Assembly (NCBI GenBank): GCA_039796935.1 | Contig: JBDKIV010000127.1 | Coordinates: forward strand, 1 to 7,100 | Length of the DNA: 7,100 nt | Direction: 5' to 3' | Source: VFMC01 sp039796935 | GTDB taxonomy: Bacteria > Actinomycetota > Acidimicrobiia > Acidimicrobiales > Ilumatobacteraceae | Shown here: piece by piece, positions 1-5,225 of the stretch | Position numbering within the stretch: the first letter of the stretch is position 1 | How the letters are laid out: every line of letters starts with the position of its first letter | The notes under the pieces: generated by a model | Told to the model about the DNA's origin: nothing | Database searches by the model: none | Seen by the model: the letters and a program-made list of their open reading frames with translations, nothing else | Position numbers and translations under genes: made by a program

Positions 1-709
1 CCCGGTAGTAGCTGATCCGCTCGGCGTCCGGTGCGACTCCGTACGCGTCGAAGAGTTCGTCGTGGTGTCCCTCGCCGAAGTTCCAATCGAGACTGAGCGA
101 AGCGATCGCAAGATCGGCCCACATGTCGCCGATGGCGAGGTCGCCGAAGTCGACGTGGCCGACCCAATGGCCTTCATCCGAGATCAGTGTGTTCGGGGCA
201 CATGCGTCTCCATGGACGAGCACGGGCTGTTCGATCAGTGGTGGTACCTCGAGCGAAGCTGGGCGCCGACCGACCCAGGCCTGCGATGTCCACGCTGTCG
301 GAAAGTCATCGGTCGGCAGTGCGTGAATCGCGCGAAGGCCAGTTGCGATAGCTGCGATTGCTTCGGATCGGCGGGCGCGCCACTGGTCCCCGACAGCTGG
401 GCCCCCGCCGAGGCCGGCCGTGAGAAGCCACTGCGCGTCTCCATCCATGCCGAATCGAATCACCCGGGGTGCTGGGTGTCGGGTCGAGATCCAGTTGAGC
501 CGAGTGCGCTCGCGATCGAGGTCGATACCCGTCGATCGCGGATTCCACTTGAGGAAGGTGTCGTCGATGCGGAAGGTGAGGCCTCCAAGATCATTACGCC
601 AGATGAGCTCCACGGGCCTGCCTTCCGCCACCTGATGGACGATCTGAGGAACCGGCTCATCGCCCAGCGCATGAAGGTCGGCGAGACGAGTGAAGTCCGG
701 TTCCTCCAT
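1..709 (-). CDS. Aminoglycoside phosphotransferase (APH) family protein, 3' end outside window
   Basis: This is a kinase-fold protein of the APH/choline kinase superfamily, which transfers the gamma phosphate of a nucleotide to a hydroxyl of a small substrate, classically an aminoglycoside. From the ATG at 707-709, 236 residues are visible; the frame is still open at base 2, so the C-terminus lies outside. Visible marks are a beta-strand lysine (FLKWNP, K54), the catalytic loop HGDACAPN (residues 166-173, catalytic Asp168), and the metal-binding DFGD (187-190) followed by GD..ADLA (194-201). These match the APH(3')-like subgroup well. The real substrate cannot be read from sequence; many environmental members do not confer resistance. 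The start is uncertain: there is no good ribosome site near 709, and the frame stays open upstream to a stop at 914-916 through a GNAT-like segment, with further possible starts at 832, 868 and 877. Confidence 0.88.
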   Translation of the reverse strand, partial: MEEPDFTRLADLHALGDEPVPQIVHQVAEGRPVELIWRNDLGGLTFRIDDTFLKWNPRSTGIDLDRERTRLNWISTRHPAPRVIRFGMDGDAQWLLTAGLGGGPAVGDQWRARRSEAIAAIATGLRAIHALPTDDFPTAWTSQAWVGRRPASLEVPPLIEQPVLVHGDACAPNTLISDEGHWVGHVDFGDLAIGDMWADLAIASLSLDWNFGEGHHDELFDAYGVAPDAERISYYR

Positions 710-889
710 GACGACGCACGGTAGCGGCCACTCCGGCGCGTGTTCTCGGCGCGCGAACTGCTCGCGTCGAAGGATGGCGTACGTCCATGTGTCCGCTCGG
801 ATCCCGTCGGCGTCGGTCCGAGCCTCGAGCATTCGGCCCCCGAGACAGAAGCCGCAACGGTCGAACACCTGCTGCATCGGCGGGTTGTC
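710..889 (-). pseudogene. C-terminal remnant of a GNAT acetyltransferase, in frame with the APH gene
   Basis: The minus strand encodes a run that reads DNPPMQQVFDRCGF, then DADGIRADTWTYAILRRE. This is the characteristic last part of a GNAT N-acetyltransferase (the segment 'NxPMxxxFxRxGF' plus the final strand 'xxYAILRRE'). The N-terminal two thirds, including the acetyl-CoA loop, are absent: directly upstream is the end of the MerB-like gene, whose stop codon sits at 888-890. There is no stop between the remnant and the APH start, so it may be translated as an N-terminal extension of that protein. The simplest reading is a deletion that removed the GNAT 5' part and joined its end to neighbouring DNA. 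It is unlikely to have acetyltransferase activity. Confidence 0.6.
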
Positions 890-1529
890 AGAGGATCTGC
901 CAGAACGCCGACGTCAGACCGACATCGCTGAGCATCCTCTGCGCCTCCTCGGCCGACCGCCCGGCGAAGGTCGGCTCGAGCCGATCGCCGTACCAGCGTT
1001 GCGACAGCGGCCACATCTGAGCGAGTGTGGCCGTCGCGCCCCCGGCGGGTTGGTTGTCCTTCGACCGAAGGAACCTGATGTTCCCTCACGTGAACACGAT
1101 GTCGTCCCACCATCGATCAGCCGGCAGAGGGAACGAGACGTACCCATCGTGTTGGTCCAGTTCGCTGTCGCTGACGGTGAGCTCGAGTGGTTCGCTCGTG
1201 TCGGCCCACGTCGATGTGATGCTGCCGTCGGCGTGGAGCGCGGCGAGGATCGCGAGCGCGTCCCATGCGCAGTTCGCCCACCATGCCCCTGTGTCGGTGA
1301 CCACCCGGAAATCGGTCGGCTCGGCGGCGAACGGCAGCGCCATGCGGATCTCACCTCGACAATGCTCGCGGTCGTCGAGGACCAGCATGTGCCGATCGTG
1401 CAGTTCCTTGAGCATGCGGTCGACAGCACCGCTGCCGCCGACCACCTCGGCCAGCTCGCGTCGGCTCGGCGCACGGCCGGTCTCGACGAAGTGTCGATAG
1501 ATCACGAACCGGAGCTGCAACGGATCCAT
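888..1529 (-). CDS. merB: Alkylmercury lyase (MerB) family protein, probable selenoprotein with in-frame UGA (Sec148)
   Basis: MerB family enzymes split the carbon-mercury bond of organomercurials in the cytoplasm using two cysteines and an aspartate. Reading through one UGA (1086-1088) gives 213 residues, the usual size of MerB (about 212). The N-terminal helical domain (1-60) leads to the core with WWANCAWDAL, where Cys87 and Asp90 match MerB Cys96 and Asp99. Next comes WWDDIVFT-UGA-GNIRFLRS. Here UGA aligns with catalytic Cys159 of MerB (SFCCHVHFFAS); the spacing of 61 residues from Cys87 compares with 63 in MerB. The 65 residues after the UGA stay in the same frame and keep family-like sequence (LAQMW, WYGDRLEP, AEEAQRML, FWQIL) up to a UGA stop at 888-890. 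Start: the ATG at 1527-1529 is forced by a TAG at 1539-1541. No strong ribosome site is seen. A SECIS-like hairpin follows the UGA. A nonsense mutation is the alternative, but it would not explain the hairpin or the intact tail. The gene symbol is given at family level; organomercurial activity is inferred. Confidence 0.85.
1052..1075 (-). promoter_or_regulatory. Bacterial SECIS-like hairpin in the MerB coding region
   Basis: On the minus-strand RNA, starting 10 nt after the UGA, GGUU then CCUUC pair with GAAGG then AACC around a GGUC apical loop: 9 base pairs with a 2-nt AC bulge on the 3' side. Nineteen nucleotides separate the UGA from the loop. From memory, the E. coli fdhF SECIS has the same GGUC loop about 18 nt after its UGA, with an upper stem beginning GGUU 11 nt after the UGA. 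Bacterial SelB recognises such a loop guanine at this distance. The structure was found by eye and not folded computationally. Confidence 0.75.
1086..1088 (-). other. In-frame UGA, predicted selenocysteine codon of the MerB-like gene
   Basis: The codon lies between ...WWDDIVFT and GNIRFLRS... and occupies the position of the second catalytic cysteine of the MerB family. Both flanks are in one frame without any shift. Together with the downstream hairpin, this supports decoding as selenocysteine by SelB and tRNA-Sec, which must be encoded elsewhere in the genome. Confidence 0.8.
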
Positions 1530-1639
1530 GGGTCGAGACTACGGCCGGACCACGGTCGGCCCGGCGAGGACGTTTCGGATCGCCATGTCGATGTTGTCCG
1601 GCCCAGCCGCTGACGCGACACCCGAGATCAGCCGCCGTG

Positions 1640-1656
1640 TCGGACAGGCTGTCCGA
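1640..1656. promoter_or_regulatory. Perfect palindrome TCGGACAG-G-CTGTCCGA between the MFS and MerB-like genes
   Basis: Eight-base arms with a single central base give a 17-bp perfect inverted repeat, 23 nt after the MFS stop and about 110 nt upstream of the MerB start. The short spacer suits a dimeric repressor operator controlling the MerB-like gene. As RNA it could also form a 6-bp stem with a 5-nt loop and help end MFS transcription, but no U-run follows. The rest of 1530-1679 shows no gene and no convincing -35/-10 pair. Confidence 0.45.
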
Positions 1657-1679
1657 ACTTTCCGTGGCGAGTGAGGGAT

Positions 1680-2951
1680 TCAGCCGCGATTGAGCGTGTG
1701 CGTTTCGTGCATCCTGACGATCACGACGATCCCTGAGAGGGCGGTGAGCGCCGCGACGGAGTAGATGGCGGCCTCGATCGAGACAAGGTCGGCAATGACG
1801 CCCGCGAGCAACGCGCCGACCGCGAAGCCGCCGTCACGCCACAGCCGGTAGATGCCGACCGAACGGGCGCGCCAGGTGGGGTGCGCGACGTCGCCGATCG
1901 CTGCAAGGAGTGTGGGATACACCATCGCGGTACCGATGCCGAGCACGAACGCACCGGCCGCCCACATCGTGAAGCCGGTCGTGAGCGCCATCCACGCGAG
2001 AGCCGCCGCTTGGGCGAGCATGCCGCCCGCGATGAGCGGCTTGCGTCCGATGCGGTCGGACAGGCCACCCGTGTAGAGCTGCCCGAGACCCCACGCCGCT
2101 GGGTAGAGCGCGGCGAGGACACCGATGCGGCCGACGGAGAGCCCCGCGTCGGAGAAGAAGATCGGGAACAGACCCCACGCGAGGCCGTCGTTGAGGTTGT
2201 TGACCATGCCGGCCTGCGAGCACGAGGAGAGCGCTTTGTCGCGAAACGAGGTGAGCAGGAAGATCTCCTTGGTCGTCAGCCCCTCATGGTGGCCGCCCGT
2301 CAGCGGTCGATGGCTGCTCGCCTCATGACGTGCGTGGGCGTGTGTCTCTTCGACCGCGAACGTCGACAGACCGAGTCCGAGGCCGGCGTAGACGAGGCCG
2401 AGGTAGAACGGCGCGGGACGGAGCCCGTGCTCGGCGGCGATCCAGCCGGTGGCCAGCGCGGTGAGGGCGACGGCGCCATAGCCCGCTGCTTCGTTGAACC
2501 CCATCGCCAACCCGCGCTTGGTCGGGCCGACGAGGTCGATCTTCATGATGATCGTGGTGGACCAGGTGAGGCCTTGGTTGACGCCGAGGAGCACGTTGGC
2601 GAACACGACCCAGCTCCACGTGGGCGCCCACATCAACAGCAGCGGGACGGGGATGCCGACGATCCAGCCGGCGATCAGGACCGGCTTGCGCCCGTAGCGA
2701 TCCGAGAGGGTGCCGGCGAAGAAGTTCGTTGCTGCCTTCACGATGCCGAACGCGGCGATGAACGTGAGCGTGGCGGTGAACTTGGACAGCCCGAACTCCT
2801 CCACCGCGAGCAACGGGAGGACGGTGCGCTCCTGGCCGATCATCCCGCCGACGAGCGCGTTGACGCCGACGAGCAGCATGAACTGGGCGAGGTTCTCGCG
2901 CAGCCCCAGCCGGATCGGTGACGGCTCGTTGTTCTTCGAGAACTCGGTCAT
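1680..2951 (-). CDS. Major facilitator superfamily (MFS) transporter with His-rich loop
   Basis: This is an integral inner-membrane transporter of 423 residues with about 12 hydrophobic segments, the normal MFS size. MFS motif A occurs in both halves: GTLSDRYGRKP at residues 80-90 and GGLSDRIGRKP at 295-305, each in the cytoplasmic loop between the second and third helix of its half. The central loop between the halves (about 200-225) carries seven histidines (THAHARHE, SSHRP, GGHHEG), suggesting metal contact. Start: the ATG at 2949-2951 has GAGG 7 nt upstream; the frame is open further up, but that part lacks MFS character. The ATG overlaps the stop of the upstream MBL-rhodanese relic as ATGA, so the two were once translationally coupled. 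The substrate is unknown. The setting beside ArsR-rhodanese and DsrE genes suggests sulfur compounds or metal stress. Confidence 0.9.
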   Translation of the reverse strand: MTEFSKNNEPSPIRLGLRENLAQFMLLVGVNALVGGMIGQERTVLPLLAVEEFGLSKFTATLTFIAAFGIVKAATNFFAGTLSDRYGRKPVLIAGWIVGIPVPLLLMWAPTWSWVVFANVLLGVNQGLTWSTTIIMKIDLVGPTKRGLAMGFNEAAGYGAVALTALATGWIAAEHGLRPAPFYLGLVYAGLGLGLSTFAVEETHAHARHEASSHRPLTGGHHEGLTTKEIFLLTSFRDKALSSCSQAGMVNNLNDGLAWGLFPIFFSDAGLSVGRIGVLAALYPAAWGLGQLYTGGLSDRIGRKPLIAGGMLAQAAALAWMALTTGFTMWAAGAFVLGIGTAMVYPTLLAAIGDVAHPTWRARSVGIYRLWRDGGFAVGALLAGVIADLVSIEAAIYSVAALTALSGIVVIVRMHETHTLNRG

Positions 2952-3198
2952 GCGTCGACCTCGAGCGGTCGGCCGGTCGCCGCCGCCCACGTGCCGGGGC
3001 CTCCATCGAACACGGACACCGGAACGCGTCGGGTGGCGAGGAGGCTTGCCGCCGTCATGGCTCGCTCGCCGTCGACGAGCAGGGTCTCGTGGCCATCGGG
3101 GACCGAGGCGGATCGACGATCGCGGTCGTGTCATCGCCGAGATCGATCACGCACGACGAGTGACCGAGCCCCTCGTCGACGCACTCATGGATGCGCAT
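2948..3198 (-). pseudogene. Relic of an MBL-fold/rhodanese (persulfide dioxygenase-like) gene with large internal deletion
   Basis: From the ATG at 3196-3198 (AGGAG 10 nt upstream) the frame reads MRIHECVDEGLGHSSCVIDL through AIVDPPR. This is the typical N-terminus of MBL-fold hydrolases of the persulfide dioxygenase type. In another frame, about 100 nt on, it continues as VPDGHETLLVDGERAMTAAS, then VSVFDGGPGTWAAATG and a stop at 2948-2950. That is the typical C-terminal end of a rhodanese domain. The whole metal-binding core (HxHxDH) and most of the rhodanese are missing, so roughly 1 kb has been lost and the halves are out of frame. No catalytic cysteine is visible before GERAM. The original would have been a fusion of about 450 residues linking glutathione persulfide oxidation to sulfur transfer. 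The N-terminal reading alone gives 47 residues. Confidence 0.65.
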
Positions 3199-3219
3199 AC
3201 GAAACCATCTCCTGGCTTC

Positions 3220-3235
3220 TCAAAGAATGACTTGA
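3220..3235. promoter_or_regulatory. ArsR-type operator, site 1 (TCAA-n8-TTGA)
   Basis: The sequence TCAAAGAATGACTTGA has the TCAA/TTGA ends usual for ArsR-family dimers. It lies just upstream of the ribosome site of the MBL-rhodanese relic. Its reverse complement matches site 2 at 13 of 16 positions. Confidence 0.6.
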
Positions 3236-3260
3236 AGAGTCGCGTAGGTCGGGTACCTTG

Positions 3261-3276
3261 TCAAGTAGGTCTTTGA
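3261..3276. promoter_or_regulatory. ArsR-type operator, site 2 (TCAA-n8-TTGA)
   Basis: The sequence TCAAGTAGGTCTTTGA mirrors site 1, with centres 41 bp apart (about four helical turns), so two dimers would sit on the same face of the DNA. It lies just upstream of the ArsR-rhodanese ribosome site (GGGAGG at 3284-3289). A perfect -35 hexamer TTGACA for the leftward MBL/MFS transcript (minus strand, 3259-3264) overlaps it, although no good -10 is seen. Autoregulation by the adjacent ArsR protein is inferred. Confidence 0.6.
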
Positions 3277-3294
3277 GGAAAATGGGAGGTGCAG

Positions 3295-3966
3295 GTGGGC
3301 GAGCGTGCAGCGAAGGACGCCTTGTTCGACGGGTTCGCCGAGATCGCGAAGGCGCTGGCGAACGGCCGACGCGCCGAACTGGTCGACGTGCTCGCACAAG
3401 GCGAGCGCCATGTCGACGAGCTCGCCGACGAGATCGGCCAGAGCGTCGCCAACACCTCGTTCCACCTCCGCGTTCTCGCCACAGCAGGCCTCGTCACCAC
3501 CCGCCGCGACGGCACGCGCATCTACTACCGCCTCACCTCCGACCAGGTGCTCGAACTGTGGACGGCCATACGCGACGTGGCCGCCGAACATCACGCCGAG
3601 CTCGACGACCTCGCCGCCGCTTACCTCGGTGACCGCAGCACCCTGCAGGAGATCAGCCGTGACGAGCTCGTCGAGCGGATCGCAGCGGGCGACGTGATCG
3701 TGCTCGACGTGCGGCCCACCGCCGAATACGGCGCCGGACACATCCCCGGCGCGCGATCGGTGCCGATCGGACAGCTCGCAGCCGGGCTTCGGACCATCCC
3801 GCGCGATGTCGAGGTCGTCGCGTACTGCCGTGGCCCGTACTGCGTGATGGCCGATGATGCCGTCAGGTTGCTGCGGGCCCGTGGTCGCACGGCACGACGG
3901 CTCGAGGACGGTTTCCCCGAATGGCAACGGGCAGCACTGCCCGTCGAGATGGAGGTGGCGTCATGA
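3295..3966 (+). CDS. ArsR-family regulator fused to a rhodanese domain
   Basis: This protein of about 223 residues has two domains. Residues 10-95 form an ArsR/SmtB winged helix (LANGRRAELVDVL, then HVDELADEIGQSVANTSFHL as recognition region and TRRDGTRIYYRL as wing). Residues 115-220 form a rhodanese domain with VLDVRP (136-141), GHIPGA (148-153), the active-site loop CRGPYC (Cys178 to Cys183) and DGFPEW (205-210). Proteins of this architecture are repressors that can sense sulfane sulfur or persulfides through the rhodanese cysteines; the ligand here is inferred. The first ArsR helices have no obvious metal-site cysteine. Start: GTG 3295 has GGAGG 5 nt upstream; GTG 3289 is possible with a weaker site. 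The stop overlaps the next gene's start as ATGA. The protein probably binds the two operators at 3220-3276. Confidence 0.9.
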   Translation: MGERAAKDALFDGFAEIAKALANGRRAELVDVLAQGERHVDELADEIGQSVANTSFHLRVLATAGLVTTRRDGTRIYYRLTSDQVLELWTAIRDVAAEHHAELDDLAAAYLGDRSTLQEISRDELVERIAAGDVIVLDVRPTAEYGAGHIPGARSVPIGQLAAGLRTIPRDVEVVAYCRGPYCVMADDAVRLLRARGRTARRLEDGFPEWQRAALPVEMEVAS

Positions 3967-4172
3967 AGATGCTCGTGATCCTGCCAGGCCCCGCGTACGG
4001 CGACGGACGCGCCTACAACGGTCTGCGCCTGGCCGGCAACCTCACCACACGAGACGGAGCGGAGATCGGGCTGTGCGGAACGTGAATGAACGCACGCGGC
4101 ATCACCGACGAGATGATCATCCCCGACGCTGACATCCACGATGCACTCACCGCGGCCGGTAAGTCATGGTGA
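3963..4172 (+). CDS. DsrE-family protein, internally shortened, with in-frame UGA at a redox cysteine (possible selenoprotein)
   Basis: The gene starts with an ATG overlapping the stop of the ArsR-rhodanese gene, so it belongs to the same operon. Residues 1-34 (MKMLVILPGPAYGDGRAYNG, then LRLAGNLTTRDGAE) are a typical DsrE-family N-terminus; such small cytoplasmic proteins relay sulfur through reactive cysteines. The frame then jumps to IGLCGT-UGA-MNARGITDE, where the family has GLCGTCMDARGITD. The UGA at 4083-4085 therefore replaces the second cysteine of a CxxC pair, giving CGTU. In-frame sequence continues for 28 residues to a UGA at 4170-4172. Compared with the usual ~115 residues, about 45 middle residues are missing, and the tail after ITDE is not family-like. 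The gene is probably damaged, although the UGA position argues for selenocysteine in its intact form. A hairpin CAUC/GAUG with an 8-nt loop starts 14 nt after the UGA but lacks the usual loop-first G. Without readthrough the product is 40 residues. Confidence 0.6.
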
Positions 4173-4662
4173 GCGTCGCTCTCACGTTCGCCACACGACC
4201 CGCCTGAGACGTCACGTCATCCGTGGACAGGTCACGACAACGACGGGGGCCTCGGCTGTTCTACTGCGAACTCTCATCGACATGATCTACGACCTCCTTC
4301 CCCAACGGTCGTACACAGGGGCGACACCTGCGTTCCGGGAAGCCGTTCGTGGCAACGAGGCAGGCGTTCCACCTGCGGGCCGTCGGCTGCGGCGCGCCCT
4401 TTGTCGGCGAGAACGCGAAGTGTTGAGAGTCCGCAGCAACGGTGACTGTCGGCGGACATCAGATTCTGCCCACCGGTGGCCATGAGCGAGTGCCCGCTGA
4501 CGGCCCTTCGACCCCTGTAATGATCGGCGAGCGAACGTACGCCAGCGCATACCGGCACCTGTGCCACGAACCAGACAGCGCCGACTACCGCTTCGCAGCC
4601 GTCGTCATTCGCTCCTCGAGGCGGTTGACCGGATAACGCCGATCGGCAGCTCCGGTGCGGGG
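4173..4662. other. Stretch of 490 nt with no recognisable gene
   Basis: No frame on either strand shows a known motif, a good ribosome site or consistent third-position GC. A very short frame starting ATGGTGAGC at 4166 overlaps the DsrE stop and ends at 4207; it may be the beginning of a lost operon gene. GCCGATCGGC at 4639-4648 is a 10-bp palindrome without a terminator-like tail. The stretch may be decayed remains of the sulfur cluster. Confidence 0.5.
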
Positions 4663-4923
4663 CTATACGGCAACCTTCGCGTACTTCCTCTGCGCTGCCT
4701 GCTCGGAGACGCCCAACATGGCACCGATCTCCGACCATGACCGATCGGCGCGACGAGCGGAACGAATCGCCTCGAACAAGGCCGCATCGAGCTCTCCACG
4801 GCGCTCGGCGAGTTCGGCGATCACCCGTAGCGACTGAGTGTCGGCGACCACCAGGTCGCGTGGGTCAACGGTGTCGGCCCACGCTTCGAGAGACTTCGTT
4901 CGTGCAGCTCTTGTAGTACTCAC
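4663..4923 (-). CDS. Small helix-turn-helix protein, probable antitoxin
   Basis: This protein has 86 residues from GTG 4923 (VSTTRAARTKSLEAW) or 90 from ATG 4935. The C-terminal part (RSWSEIGAMLGVSEQAAQRK) is a clear helix-turn-helix of the kind seen in sigma-region-4-like and small antitoxin proteins; the N-terminal half is helical and acidic. The GTG overlaps the stop of the upstream gene as GTGA, with an SD-like GGTGG 5 nt before it, so I prefer it to ATG 4935. The tight coupling to a small protein ending in HAMLARAKFL, a frequent partner of such HTH proteins in actinobacteria, points to a type II toxin-antitoxin pair. DNA binding and autoregulation are inferred. Confidence 0.75.
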   Translation of the reverse strand: MSTTRAARTKSLEAWADTVDPRDLVVADTQSLRVIAELAERRGELDAALFEAIRSARRADRSWSEIGAMLGVSEQAAQRKYAKVAV

Positions 4924-5153
4924 TTCGTCCACCATCCCTTCAGGAACTTGGCTCTCGCCAGCATCGCGTGGATGACGGCCACGCCCCCGTCGTCTTCGAC
5001 CACACCAACCTCCAACGGTTCACCAGCTGTTGAGGGTCCGATGAACATCGTGACCGCCGGGTCGTCGGTCTCGAAGGCCCGCTCGTGATGTCGAACTGCA
5101 TGGATCATGTCGTCGTTGACGCCGTGCTTTCGGGCTGATGGCTCGACGTCCAC
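4920..5153 (-). CDS. Probable toxin of a toxin-antitoxin pair (small ARKHG...HAMxARAKFL family)
   Basis: From GTG 5153 the product has 77 residues: VDVEPSARKHGVNDDMIHAV, a middle strand region MFIGPSTAGEPLEVGVV, and VAVIHAMLARAKFLKGWW at the end. This compact alpha-beta pattern is common in uncharacterised actinobacterial proteins encoded just before an HTH gene. I read it as a RelE/BrnT-like small toxin, but no catalytic residues can be assigned. The frame is open up to GTG 5225, but the extra 24 residues are low-complexity and cross a perfect palindrome, so 5153 is preferred. The stop overlaps the start of the HTH gene. There is no clear ribosome site, so the transcript may be leaderless or weakly translated. 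Confidence 0.65.
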   Translation of the reverse strand: MDVEPSARKHGVNDDMIHAVRHHERAFETDDPAVTMFIGPSTAGEPLEVGVVEDDGGVAVIHAMLARAKFLKGWWTK

Positions 5154-5182
5154 GAGGACAGGCTGCGTCGAGCGGACTCGTT

Positions 5183-5200
5183 CGTCAACATGTGTTGACG
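5183..5200. promoter_or_regulatory. Perfect 18-bp palindrome upstream of the toxin-antitoxin pair
   Basis: CGTCAACATGTGTTGACG consists of two 8-base arms around TG, 30 nt upstream of the preferred toxin start. The arm TTGACG on the minus strand could serve as a -35. Toxin-antitoxin operons usually have such an operator bound by the antitoxin, so this is probably the autoregulatory site. Confidence 0.6.
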
Positions 5201-5225
5201 GCGCAGATGATGGCGACGGCCACAC

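Noticed and set aside
62..724. Plus-strand open frame of 220 codons
   Set aside because: It is the mirror of the APH gene, whose minus-strand frame shows HGDACAPN and DFGD motifs; the plus-strand product has no recognisable motif.
1053..1088. A simple nonsense mutation or sequencing error creating the UGA
   Set aside because: Not excluded, but it is less likely: the UGA lies at the one position where Sec is chemically expected, and a GGUC-loop hairpin follows at the right distance.
1086..1529. The MerB-like gene as a normal 147-residue protein ending at the UGA
   Set aside because: It would end directly before the catalytic cysteine position, while family-like sequence continues in the same frame for 65 codons.
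690..1613. Plus-strand open frame of 307 codons over the MerB-like gene
   Set aside because: It is antisense to the MerB-like and GNAT sequences, with an arginine-rich composition and no domain.
1881..2921. Plus-strand open frame of 346 codons
   Set aside because: It is antisense to the MFS gene. Its very charged, low-complexity product is typical of a shadow in high-GC DNA.
3220..3927. Minus-strand open frame of 235 codons
   Set aside because: It is antisense to the ArsR-rhodanese gene, which has clear domain motifs.
4098..4118. Canonical SECIS after the DsrE UGA
   Set aside because: Only a short stem (GGCAUC against GAUGAUC with a bulged A) with an 8-nt loop ACCGACGA is found. It lacks G at the first loop positions, so I do not list it as a SECIS feature.
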